Shown in pieces: positions 26,146-34,863 of a stretch of 34,863 bases of DNA (positions are counted from its first letter, which is position 1; every line of letters starts with the position of its first letter). Under the pieces are notes generated by a model. The model made no database searches, was not told the origin of the DNA, and saw only the letters and a program-made list of their open reading frames with translations. Source of the stretch: Microcaldota archaeon (lineage in GTDB: Archaea > Micrarchaeota > Micrarchaeia > Micrarchaeales > CABMGC01); assembly GCA_021792235.1 (NCBI GenBank), contig JAJYVC010000004.1, forward strand, positions 1 to 34,863, read 5' to 3'. The translations under genes were made by a program, and so were the position numbers.

Positions 26146-27491
26146 AAGCAGGGATAAGGGAGTTTTTAGCTGAGGAGAGGCCTGAAGGGTATTATGAAAA
26201 GTTAATTCGGGATCTCGAGGAGGCAAACGAGAAGCTTCGCATGTTCAGCGTAATAAACAGGGAGCTGAAATCAGGCATGCCCTTCAGCGTTAAAGACAAT
26301 ATCTGCGTTAAGGATGTCGAGTCTACCGCGTCATCCCAGATGCTGTCCGGATACATTCCTCCATTCAATGCAACTGTCGTGGAAAAACTTGACAAAAATG
26401 GGTTCGGATTCATAGGAAAGACGAAGATGGACGAATTCGGCTTCGGTACACTCGGAGTAAATTGCATTGAGCATCCTCTAAATCCATTCGATGAAAGGTA
26501 TGTGACTGGAGGATCGAGTGCGGGTTCTGCGGCAGCCACTGCCGTTCTGAGGCATCACGTTTCAATAGCTGAATCCACCGGAGGCTCAATAGCATGCCCT
26601 TCTGCTTTCTGCGGGGTGGTGGGATTCACTCCGACATATGGCCTGGTGTCAAGGTACGGGCTCATAGATTATGCAAACTCGCTAGATAAGATAGGAATTA
26701 TGGCAAGGAGTGCTTCTGACGCCAGATATGTCTTCGAAATGATAAAAGGCAGTGACAAATACGATACAACGTGCGTAGATCACGAAGTGACCACAGAGGG
26801 CAGGAGGAAACTCATAATAATAGACCAGCTTATAAAGGGCGTGGATGAACGAATAGCCAGCTCCTTTGATAAGACAATGTGCAAGCTTGGAAACCTGGGC
26901 TATGCGATAGAGCATAGGAGCGTTCCGTTCATAGAAAAGGCAATACCAGCCTATTACATAGTTTCCATGGCCGAAGCGTCTACAAACCTTGCAAAATACA
27001 CTGGATTCAAGTACGGATTAAAGGTCAATGACTTCTCAAAGAACTACAATGACTTCTTCACTGAGGCAAGAGGCAATTTCGGAGCTGAAGCTAAAAGAAG
27101 GATAGTAATCGGCACTTTCGTGAGGAGCTCAAGCGTGAAGAGCAGGTATTATGAAAAGGCTCTGAGGATAAGACGCATGCTGATAGACTCACTAAACTCA
27201 ATACTCAAGGAAGGCTTCATAATATCACCTACAATGCCTATAGTGACTCCGAAAGTTGATGAGGCTGAAGCCCTGAGCCCGCTTGAGGAGTATGGTATGG
27301 ACTCCATAACGGTTCCGCCCAACTTTGCAGGTCTGCCGCACGTATCATTCCCCTCAGACTACATTGGAGGCATGCCTGTAGGCACCCAGCTTGTTACAAG
27401 CCACTTCAATGACATGGCTCTGTTCGACTTCGTTGGCAGGTGGGAAGAGGATTTTGAATACAGATTCAAGTACAATGTTGGTGCATTATGA
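26142..27491 (+). CDS. gatA: Asp/Glu-tRNA amidotransferase subunit A
   Basis: Amidase signature: FSVKDNI, VTGGSSAGSAAATAV, STGGSIACPSAFCGVVGFTPTYG. Confidence 0.93.
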   Translation: MKAGIREFLAEERPEGYYEKLIRDLEEANEKLRMFSVINRELKSGMPFSVKDNICVKDVESTASSQMLSGYIPPFNATVVEKLDKNGFGFIGKTKMDEFGFGTLGVNCIEHPLNPFDERYVTGGSSAGSAAATAVLRHHVSIAESTGGSIACPSAFCGVVGFTPTYGLVSRYGLIDYANSLDKIGIMARSASDARYVFEMIKGSDKYDTTCVDHEVTTEGRRKLIIIDQLIKGVDERIASSFDKTMCKLGNLGYAIEHRSVPFIEKAIPAYYIVSMAEASTNLAKYTGFKYGLKVNDFSKNYNDFFTEARGNFGAEAKRRIVIGTFVRSSSVKSRYYEKALRIRRMLIDSLNSILKEGFIISPTMPIVTPKVDEAEALSPLEEYGMDSITVPPNFAGLPHVSFPSDYIGGMPVGTQLVTSHFNDMALFDFVGRWEEDFEYRFKYNVGAL

Positions 27492-28777
27492 GGATAGGAT
27501 TAGAGGTACACGTTGCATTGCCTACAAAGACAAAACTTTTCTGTGGCTGCAGCACAGAGGGAGATGAGCCCAACACTGCGATATGCCCTACATGTCTCGG
27601 ATTCCCTGGATCAAAGCCGATGCTCAATGAAGATGCGCTAAGCGCATCGTTGAGGGTAGCAAAGGCACTGCACTGTCAGATAAACGAGATCACATACTTC
27701 CTAAGAAAGGTCTATTTCTACCCAGATCTGCCAAAGTCATACCAGATAACACAGCTTGAAGGTGCAGTGGGACATGACGGATATGTTGATCTAGGCAGGA
27801 AGAGGATAAGGATACGCAGGGTGCAGCTGGAGGAGGATCCTGCCAAGATAATACGTGAGGAGGAATATTCGTTGCTGGATTTCAATCGGTCTGGCATCCC
27901 GCTCGACGAGATAGTAACCGAACCTGACATAGAAACAGAGGACGACCTAAGGGAATTTGTGAGCGAACTCAGGAGCATACTCTATTATGCAGGAGTGGAC
28001 ATAGACAAGGAGATGAAGGTGGATTTAAACATATCTTTGGGAAACGAAAGGGTGGAGGTCAAGAACGTCACAGGCATAAAGAACCTCATAGATGCAGAGA
28101 GATTCGAGGTAAAGAGGCAATCGAATCTGATTGCGAGCGGGCAGATGATAGCAAAGGAGACACGCTCGTATAACTCTGAGATGCTGTCAACCGTATCCTC
28201 AAGGGAGAAGGAGAGCGACGAGGAATATGGATTTATATATGAACCAGACCTCTCAGCGTATCCAACACTCAAAGACAGCATTCCGGACACCGTGATTGCG
28301 AGCTCAGCGGCAAGGCAACTATCATCAAAGTACGGGATAAACGAAGTCACCTTAAAGGAGCTAGTCATGTTTGACAGGAACGCGCTCAGGCTGATACAGC
28401 ACGGCCTTCGTTGCAGCAAGGCCGGTACAGTGATAAATGCCATAGAGCTCCTGAAGCGGCACAATGGAATAATGATAAGCGACAAAGGATTTGAAAAAAT
28501 GCTCTCATACATGGACAATGGAATGCTCCTCAACGAAGATGCAATCAAGGCGCTCTTGGAAGACCGCGACATCGGTGCGGAAAAGAACGCAGTCAGCGCA
28601 GAGGAGATAGACAATGCGATAAGGGATATAGTGTCCAGTAGGCAGGATCTTGTTAACGAATACAAATCAAACAGCAAGGCATTCAATTTCATAGTGGGGA
28701 TGGTGCTGAAAAAGTACAAAGTAAGTCCAAAATATATCTCAGAAAGGCTGGCAGAGTTTCTAAAAGACAAGGCTTAA
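27488..28777 (+). CDS. gatB: Asp/Glu-tRNA amidotransferase subunit B
   Basis: IGLEVHVALPTKTKLFCGCSTEGDEPNTAICPTCLGFPGSKPMLN; RKVYFYPDLPKSYQITQ. Confidence 0.94.
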   Translation: MRIGLEVHVALPTKTKLFCGCSTEGDEPNTAICPTCLGFPGSKPMLNEDALSASLRVAKALHCQINEITYFLRKVYFYPDLPKSYQITQLEGAVGHDGYVDLGRKRIRIRRVQLEEDPAKIIREEEYSLLDFNRSGIPLDEIVTEPDIETEDDLREFVSELRSILYYAGVDIDKEMKVDLNISLGNERVEVKNVTGIKNLIDAERFEVKRQSNLIASGQMIAKETRSYNSEMLSTVSSREKESDEEYGFIYEPDLSAYPTLKDSIPDTVIASSAARQLSSKYGINEVTLKELVMFDRNALRLIQHGLRCSKAGTVINAIELLKRHNGIMISDKGFEKMLSYMDNGMLLNEDAIKALLEDRDIGAEKNAVSAEEIDNAIRDIVSSRQDLVNEYKSNSKAFNFIVGMVLKKYKVSPKYISERLAEFLKDKA

Positions 28778-28811
28778 ATACTTAGAATGTTCTCCTTTCT
28801 TCTGTTTTTAA

Positions 28812-30590
28812 ATGGAGTTAAATTGCGGCGCCCTTGACGAGAGTCACATAGGAAAGAATGTAACACTTCATGGATGGTGCAGGTACCTGCGTGACCATGG
28901 GGGGAAGCTCTTCATAGATCTTGCAGACATGCACGGCACGACCCAGCTGGTTTTCGAAAAGGAGGCAAAGAAAAAAGCCGACACTCTTGGAAAAGAGTTT
29001 GTGATATCTGCAACGGGCAAAGTGGAAAAACGGGACGCTGACACCGTAGATTCAGCAAATCCGACAGGCAAGGTCGAGCTTTATGTAGAATCATTTGATG
29101 TGATGAGCGATGCGTTAGTCCCTCCATTCGAGCTTATAGAGGAGAAGGAGAAGTTCTTGGCCAACGAGGAATTGAGGCTGAAGTACCGGTATCTAGACCT
29201 GCGAAGGAAAAGCATGGCGAACAACATAATATTCAGGGACAGGCTTACTAAGGCTGTTAGGAAGTTCTTCTGGGAGAACGGTTTCATGGAGCTTGAAACG
29301 CCGTATCTGGTAAGGGACAACTATGAGACTGGATCAAGGACGCTGATAGTCCCTTCAAGGATAGACAAGGGGAAGTTCTATGCGCTTGCTCAATCACCGC
29401 AGATATACAAGCAGATACTGATGGCTTCCGGGTTCGACAAGTACTTCCAGATAGCTCGGTGCTTCAGGGACGAGGACCCGAGGGAGGACAGACAGCCAGA
29501 GCACACCCAGATAGATCTCGAGGTCGCTTTCAAAGATGAGCATTACATACAGGATGTCGTGGAGAGGATGTTTTCCAGGATATTCAAGGACGTGCTTGGG
29601 AAGGACCTAAAGATTCCATTCCCTCACATGAAATACAACGAAGCTGTAATGAGATACGGCAGCGACAAGCCTGATCTCCGCTTCGGCAATGAGATAATAG
29701 ACATAACTAAGGAGCTCAAAGGCACGGAATACAACATACTTAAGCGGGTAATAGAGACAAACGGCACTGTAAAAGCTATATCATTCAGCGCAGGTTTCGA
29801 CGGAGAAAAAGGCAAGCTAGACAAGAACTATATGCTCAAGATGATAGAGCTTGCCAAGCTGCACGGCCTGCGCGGCCTCACATGGCTGTACGTAAATAAC
29901 AACGTCATAGCTTCTGAGCCTCAGAGCATTGCAGACTCGCTGAAAGGATCCGAGGAAGAGATACGCAAGAAGCTGGGAGCCAAGAACGGTGACATAATAA
30001 TAATAGGCGCTGACCTCTCAGAGAGGATCCTGCTGGATGCCCTTGGCAAGCTCAGGAAGGTCATTGGGGAAAAGATCGGAGAATTCAGCTCAGAGCATTC
30101 ATTTCTGTGGATTGACGAGTTCCCTCTGTTCGAGATAAACGAGGTCACCGGAAAGTTAGTGCCTACTCACAATCCATTCACTGCGCCTACTGCACAAACT
30201 CTGAGTTATTTGGACACAAGCCCCGAGAAGGCCCTTGGCAGGCAGTATGATCTTGTCCTGAATGGCAATGAGCTAGGTAGTGGCGCCATAAGGATCAACG
30301 ATCCGAAACTGCAGAGGAAGGTGATGAATCTGTTTGGGATGGACGAAAAGGTTATCGAAAAGAATTTCGGATTCTTCATAGAAGCGCTTTCATATGGCAT
30401 GCCTGTAGAAGGAGGCATGGGTTTAGGCCTTGACAGAATAACTGCCCTTCTGTCAGGCTCGGGCAGCATAAGGGACTTCATTCTCTTCCCAAAGAACAAG
30501 AGGTTTGAGTCTTCTGTAGACATGTCACCGACAGCTATAGACCAGAAGAGGCTGAAGAATGATTATGGCCTTGAATTTAAGGGTATCTGA
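28812..30590 (+). CDS. aspS: Aspartyl-tRNA synthetase, bacterial type with GAD insertion; predicted non-discriminating
   Basis: YLRDHGGKLFIDLADMHGTTQLVF; QSPQIYKQILMASGFDKYFQIARCFRDEDPREDRQPEHTQIDLE; 592 aa with insertion between motifs 2 and 3. Confidence 0.92.
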   Translation: MELNCGALDESHIGKNVTLHGWCRYLRDHGGKLFIDLADMHGTTQLVFEKEAKKKADTLGKEFVISATGKVEKRDADTVDSANPTGKVELYVESFDVMSDALVPPFELIEEKEKFLANEELRLKYRYLDLRRKSMANNIIFRDRLTKAVRKFFWENGFMELETPYLVRDNYETGSRTLIVPSRIDKGKFYALAQSPQIYKQILMASGFDKYFQIARCFRDEDPREDRQPEHTQIDLEVAFKDEHYIQDVVERMFSRIFKDVLGKDLKIPFPHMKYNEAVMRYGSDKPDLRFGNEIIDITKELKGTEYNILKRVIETNGTVKAISFSAGFDGEKGKLDKNYMLKMIELAKLHGLRGLTWLYVNNNVIASEPQSIADSLKGSEEEIRKKLGAKNGDIIIIGADLSERILLDALGKLRKVIGEKIGEFSSEHSFLWIDEFPLFEINEVTGKLVPTHNPFTAPTAQTLSYLDTSPEKALGRQYDLVLNGNELGSGAIRINDPKLQRKVMNLFGMDEKVIEKNFGFFIEALSYGMPVEGGMGLGLDRITALLSGSGSIRDFILFPKNKRFESSVDMSPTAIDQKRLKNDYGLEFKGI

Positions 30591-30616
30591 TAGTTAGCCA
30601 GAGCTGCCTATCTGCT

Positions 30617-32287
30617 TCAGTTCCTTAATAGCTCCGCTGCCACTGGCTGCAGGACCTCGTTGTAGAGCTTCACTCCGCACTCATGCATGGTCTTCGAAAC
30701 GTACTTTGCAGTAGAAGTCCATTCCGACCATTTCTCTATGAACTCTTTGGCCATCTCTCTATTCCCTTCTGACTGTATCGACAGTACTTCTGCCAACATC
30801 TTTTCTGTGGCCACCGCCGCCTTGTCGAAATCGAGGTAGAACCTGCCATCCTTCAGCGTCACCGCACCTTCAGCAATGTAGTAATTGAACTTAACGAGAT
30901 TCCCTGTAGCGTGGGTGTCCTTGCCCTGTTTTGGCCTGTTCATCGGCAAATTTCTGCTCAGGCATCCATAGAAGGCAATTCCCCGCGCCTCTTCCTCCGA
31001 GTATAAACCCTTGCTTATGAGGTATGGGAGGTTGTAGACGGAGAGGAGATCTGATTTTAGCTCCTCTATTATGCCAGAATAGAATCCGAGAGCCTGATCC
31101 ACTGCCACTTTTTCGCCATTTGCCACACGATTGCTTATCTTAGGTCCTAGAGAATGGCTGACTTCGTGCCCAACCACAAAGTTCACTGAAGAGGCAGGCA
31201 CAGTATACCTGTGCAACTGTGGGTCAACAAGCCTGTTCATGACTTCCTGATTCGTCTTGAATCCAGAGAGAACGTTCTTATATATGAAAATCTTTCTGCC
31301 CACCTTTTCAAGTATCTTCTCATCGTTAGGAAGCGTCTGGCCTATCAGCATGCCTGGCCTGTTGGCCTGGAACTCCCCGCTCATCGCTATCACATCAACC
31401 ACTGCAACAGGTATGTTTATCCTAGACATATCCTTTGCGTTACCCTTGTCCTGCGGAAGCCGGTCTTCAAGATACTGTACATATGTTATATACTGCTCGA
31501 CCCTTCTCGATTCCTGTGGGTCCTTTATGCACACCATGCCAGAATAGAATGCCTTCTTTGACTGTATTCTGTCAAGGTATTCCTCAAGAGGTCCTATCAG
31601 CAGGTCTATCGGGCTGTCTGTAGACCTAACGAAGTCAACATCGCTGTTGAAGTAGTCACCAGAGACGAGTGCCTGCGCTCTTGACCTGAGATACTTCGCG
31701 AAGCTCGCGCTAGGAACGTCATTTGCTGCGTCAATCAGCAGCGAGGCCGCTTGGCCAAGCTGCTCCCTATATTCAGATTCATAAGGCACAGCATTGAAGC
31801 CCTTTCCTGCCCTTCTTATTATCGTGTTGGTCTTGTTGAATTCCGCTGCCTTTTCAGGGTGCTTTGCCAGATAGCTGTCCAATTCCTGTGCAGTTATGCC
31901 ATCAGTGTAAACCGTGCCTCCCTCAGGCCTCGGCCTTACTCCAGAGAATAGTGGCACTATCTCGTTGGAATATGTTATCCCTTCAGGACCGTTGAAGATC
32001 CTGAATACCCGCAACGCGTCAGCTGCGTCCTCTGACCTCTCCGATTCCCTGAGCAACAAGTTCTTTATGCTGAGAGAGTCAGGATGATCCTGCACAAGGA
32101 AAATATCGTCAACTATGCCTATTGCCCTGAGCAGCTTTGGAAGTGCCTTCCTGTATCCTTCTTCAAGGCCGCTTATATCCGGCTCAAATACGTGCACCCT
32201 CAGTTTCTCCGGAGCAAGGTATGTGTCTTTCAACCCCTTAGCATCATAGTTTATCCTGGGCATAACAGTCATCTGTCTGAATTGCAT
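30617..32287 (-). CDS. M49-like (dipeptidyl-peptidase III-related) metallopeptidase
   Basis: HEVSHSLGPK zinc motif and downstream EELKSDLLSVY. Confidence 0.65.
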   Translation of the reverse strand: MQFRQMTVMPRINYDAKGLKDTYLAPEKLRVHVFEPDISGLEEGYRKALPKLLRAIGIVDDIFLVQDHPDSLSIKNLLLRESERSEDAADALRVFRIFNGPEGITYSNEIVPLFSGVRPRPEGGTVYTDGITAQELDSYLAKHPEKAAEFNKTNTIIRRAGKGFNAVPYESEYREQLGQAASLLIDAANDVPSASFAKYLRSRAQALVSGDYFNSDVDFVRSTDSPIDLLIGPLEEYLDRIQSKKAFYSGMVCIKDPQESRRVEQYITYVQYLEDRLPQDKGNAKDMSRINIPVAVVDVIAMSGEFQANRPGMLIGQTLPNDEKILEKVGRKIFIYKNVLSGFKTNQEVMNRLVDPQLHRYTVPASSVNFVVGHEVSHSLGPKISNRVANGEKVAVDQALGFYSGIIEELKSDLLSVYNLPYLISKGLYSEEEARGIAFYGCLSRNLPMNRPKQGKDTHATGNLVKFNYYIAEGAVTLKDGRFYLDFDKAAVATEKMLAEVLSIQSEGNREMAKEFIEKWSEWTSTAKYVSKTMHECGVKLYNEVLQPVAAELLRN

Positions 32288-32311
32288 CGGACTATCATGA
32301 TATATAAAGCT

Positions 32312-33730
32312 TTATCCATCCATGTAGTTGTAAACCTCTATTGGGTGCGGATATGCAGCTATGTTCCTGCACTCCTCTCTCTTCAGGTCTATGTATGTCT
32401 GCAGCAGCGCACTGTTGAATACTGGCTTCAAGAACTCGCTGTTTGATTCAAGCTCGTCGAGCGCCTCGTTAAGGCTTCTTGGTATTTCTTTGATGTCCAG
32501 CTTCTTCCTCTTTTCTGCGCTCATATGCCATATGTTCTCATCAACCACCGGCTCTCCCGGCTCAGTCCTCCTCTTGAGGCCATCTAGCGCAGCCATGAGT
32601 ATTGCAGAGAATGCAAGATACGGATTGCAGGTCGGGTCAGGAGCCCTGTACTCTATTCTCTTGGCATTCTCGATCCCCTTGTAGTATGTTGGTACTCTGA
32701 CAACTGCGCTCCTGTTTGACTTGCTCCATGCAAGGTATACTGGCGCTTCGTATCCTGGTATGAGCCTGTGATAGCTGTTCACAGTGGGCGACACTATCGC
32801 GGACAGGGCCCTGGCATGCTTCAGCACTCCGCCTATCATGTACCTTCCCTCCTTGCTTATCTCTGCGTAGCTATCTGCCTTGTCATACATCACGTTCTTC
32901 CCCCTGGTAGTCCAGAGGCTGAAGTGCGTGTGCATTCCTGTACCGTTGTCACCAAACAGCGGCTTAGGCATGAAGGTCGCGAGCATTCCATGTGCATGCG
33001 CTACGTTCTTGACAACGTACTTTAGCGTCTGCAATTTGTCTGCCGTATCAACGAGCGTGGAATACCTGAAGTTAATCTCACTCTGCCCTGCCGTAGCTAC
33101 TTCGTGGTGCGCTGCCTCTATCTCGAACCCGAAGTTGTCGGAAAGCAGCGTGACCATCTCCCTCCTTATGTCTCCAAGCTGATCTACTGGCTCGGCAGGA
33201 TAATAACCCTCCTTGTGCCTTATTTGAAACTTGCCGGTGTCTTCCCAGGGCGCTTCCCTTGCATGTATTCTGTATCCTATACCAGCGCTTGGAGTGGATA
33301 CATCAAGGTTTACTGCATCAAATATGAAGAATTCGGGCTCAGGGCCGAAGTAGCTTACATACCCAAGTCCCTTCTGGTACTCTTCTGCCTTCTCAGCTAT
33401 GCCTCTTGGATCCCTCTCAAATCTCCCTGCTCCGGCTCCCCTGTGCACCTTTGCAAGAATTCGTGCAGTTCCGGGAGACCATGGTATTAGCCTTGCAGAC
33501 TCTGGTATTGGGAAGAGTACCATGTCGCTCTCGAATATCTCAGTGAAGCCCTTTATGCTGCTACCGTCCAGCTTTCCAAATCCCTGTGAGAATCCGCTCC
33601 TGTCGAATTGCTTTGCAGGCACAGTTATGTGTTGCAGCCGGCCGAACAGGTCGGTGAACTGGAGGTCCACCCACTTCACTTTGCTCGACTTCAGCAGCCT
33701 TATCGCGTCATCAACTTTATCTTCTGCCAT
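32312..33730 (-). CDS. glnA: Glutamine synthetase (GlnA type)
   Basis: [80 protein letters not shown]. Confidence 0.94.
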   Translation of the reverse strand: MAEDKVDDAIRLLKSSKVKWVDLQFTDLFGRLQHITVPAKQFDRSGFSQGFGKLDGSSIKGFTEIFESDMVLFPIPESARLIPWSPGTARILAKVHRGAGAGRFERDPRGIAEKAEEYQKGLGYVSYFGPEPEFFIFDAVNLDVSTPSAGIGYRIHAREAPWEDTGKFQIRHKEGYYPAEPVDQLGDIRREMVTLLSDNFGFEIEAAHHEVATAGQSEINFRYSTLVDTADKLQTLKYVVKNVAHAHGMLATFMPKPLFGDNGTGMHTHFSLWTTRGKNVMYDKADSYAEISKEGRYMIGGVLKHARALSAIVSPTVNSYHRLIPGYEAPVYLAWSKSNRSAVVRVPTYYKGIENAKRIEYRAPDPTCNPYLAFSAILMAALDGLKRRTEPGEPVVDENIWHMSAEKRKKLDIKEIPRSLNEALDELESNSEFLKPVFNSALLQTYIDLKREECRNIAAYPHPIEVYNYMDG

Positions 33731-33809
33731 ATCAAATCACATTTTTCACAATTCATATTTTAGCGGTATCATAAAAACGGCAACGCAAGGAATATTCCTG
33801 TATGCCGCG

Positions 33810-34496
33810 CTAAGGATTTGTATTATTATTGCCCTTCCTGTTCTTCACTGCCTGTATTATTATCTCCTTGTCAGACTTCCTTATTTTGTAGCTATTGGCT
33901 ATCAATTCGGCATACTTCTCGTTGCCTATCTCCAGCTCATTCTCGAATATGAGCAAGCCTATGTTATAGTAGAGGTTCTTGCTCATGCCTCCATTGCGTC
34001 TTGCATCCTGCGCTCTGAAGAAGTAGCCCTCCCAGAGCGGACACGAATTCATAATGCTGTCTCCCTGCTTCTTAAGTTCCTCTCTCCCATTCTTCGAAGC
34101 ATCGGTGCGTCCAGGCTGCCTGCCACTGTCAGGAGACATGTCCCGCTCTATATCGTCTGCCTGCGCCCTGAGCGCCTGTGCGTTCTCCATGAACTTGTAT
34201 GATACATCCTCTATATCCAGCGCACGCATCCTCAGCTCCTCCACCATGGCATGCTTTATGTACTGCTCCGGAAGGCCGAACTTCACTGCAACATCATATG
34301 CGAGCTTGGGGTTCCTCTCATTGAGCAACTTGTCGTACCACTCCATCGCCGAGCTAACTACCTTCTCCTTGCCCAGCCTTCCCTTGCATGCCACAAATGT
34401 GGCCATGTCATACCTCTCCTCCTCCACCAGAGTGTCATAATCCTTAGAATATCTCTTGCCGAACAGCCTTCCTATCATAGTACCTATCTTAATCAT
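33810..34496 (-). CDS. Hypothetical protein
   Basis: Coherent 228-aa ORF in a gap between genes; no family recognised. Confidence 0.6.
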   Translation of the reverse strand: MIKIGTMIGRLFGKRYSKDYDTLVEEERYDMATFVACKGRLGKEKVVSSAMEWYDKLLNERNPKLAYDVAVKFGLPEQYIKHAMVEELRMRALDIEDVSYKFMENAQALRAQADDIERDMSPDSGRQPGRTDASKNGREELKKQGDSIMNSCPLWEGYFFRAQDARRNGGMSKNLYYNIGLLIFENELEIGNEKYAELIANSYKIRKSDKEIIIQAVKNRKGNNNTNP

Positions 34497-34595
34497 ACAT
34501 AAAGCTTTTAATTCCTAATCTACAAGAATCCCGTCGCAGCCCGAACCCTCAGATAAGTAATATAAACCTAAATTGCCAAAGAATATCTGATACTG

Positions 34596-34863
34596 ATGGC
34601 TATTACTAAGAGCGCCAAGGGAAACAAGGACGAGAGACTCCTCATACTTGCCGTGGATGTTGACAACGACCTGTACAGGAAGACGAAGATATCTGGGCCT
34701 CTAACTGGTAGGCTGCAGATTCTCAATGCGGCCAAAGAGCTTGCTCTAGCAGATCCCCAGGATCCCGATTCAAATACAATGTTCTACGCTGTAAACTATT
34801 ATGATAAGCTTAAGGACCAGGGATATCTGGTTAACGTCGCCACCATCACAGGATCTGAACTAG
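34596..34863 (+). CDS. DUF373 family protein, N-terminal part (runs off window end)
   Basis: MAITKSAKGNKDERLLILAVDVDNDLYRKTKISGPLTGRLQILNAAKELALADPQDPDSNTMFYAVNYYDKLKDQGYLVNVATITGSEL, open to the edge. Confidence 0.75.
   Translation, partial: MAITKSAKGNKDERLLILAVDVDNDLYRKTKISGPLTGRLQILNAAKELALADPQDPDSNTMFYAVNYYDKLKDQGYLVNVATITGSEL

Noticed and set aside
27985-28770. 261-aa minus-strand ORF antisense to gatB
   Set aside because: Ser/Leu-rich shadow ORF typical of antisense frames; no family features.
33399-34202. 267-aa plus-strand ORF across glnA 5' end and the next gene
   Set aside because: Covers the 5' part of glnA and the downstream minus-strand ORF; no recognisable domain, so a shadow ORF is more likely.
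1-34863. CRISPR array or tandem repeat arrays
   Set aside because: No regularly spaced direct repeats were seen anywhere in the window, although my reading is by eye only.

Overview
The window is a gene-dense archaeal chromosome segment. Archaeal affiliation is supported by aIF1A, aIF2-beta, Rio1, archaeal-type AlaRS, CDP-archaeol synthase, MBF1, FEN1, DUF373 and a 7S SRP RNA. A DPANN/Micrarchaeota-like origin is only an inference. Most of it is informational or metabolic housekeeping. Less ordinary content: a 7S RNA/tRNA-Ser(GCU) tandem; an orphan set of TTTA-loop hairpins resembling an IS200/IS605 right end or omega-RNA with no TnpA/TnpB gene; a C/D-box sRNA candidate next to a Cas4/EXO5-like nuclease; an intron-containing tRNA-Ser(UGA); a bacterial-type AspRS with a non-discriminating-like RDHGG signature in a gatCAB-aspS operon that coexists with an AsnRS; a cluster of a duplicated V4R-like protein, two KaiC-like ATPases and a PH-like protein, with a perfect 16-bp palindrome at the V4R promoter; an AdkA-like/deoxyribosyltransferase-like fusion with a degenerate P-loop; an unannotated 38-aa hyper-basic ORF followed by an intrinsic-terminator-like hairpin; and a transglutaminase-like protein that appears to lack its catalytic residues. 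No CRISPR array, rRNA or intact transposase was found.
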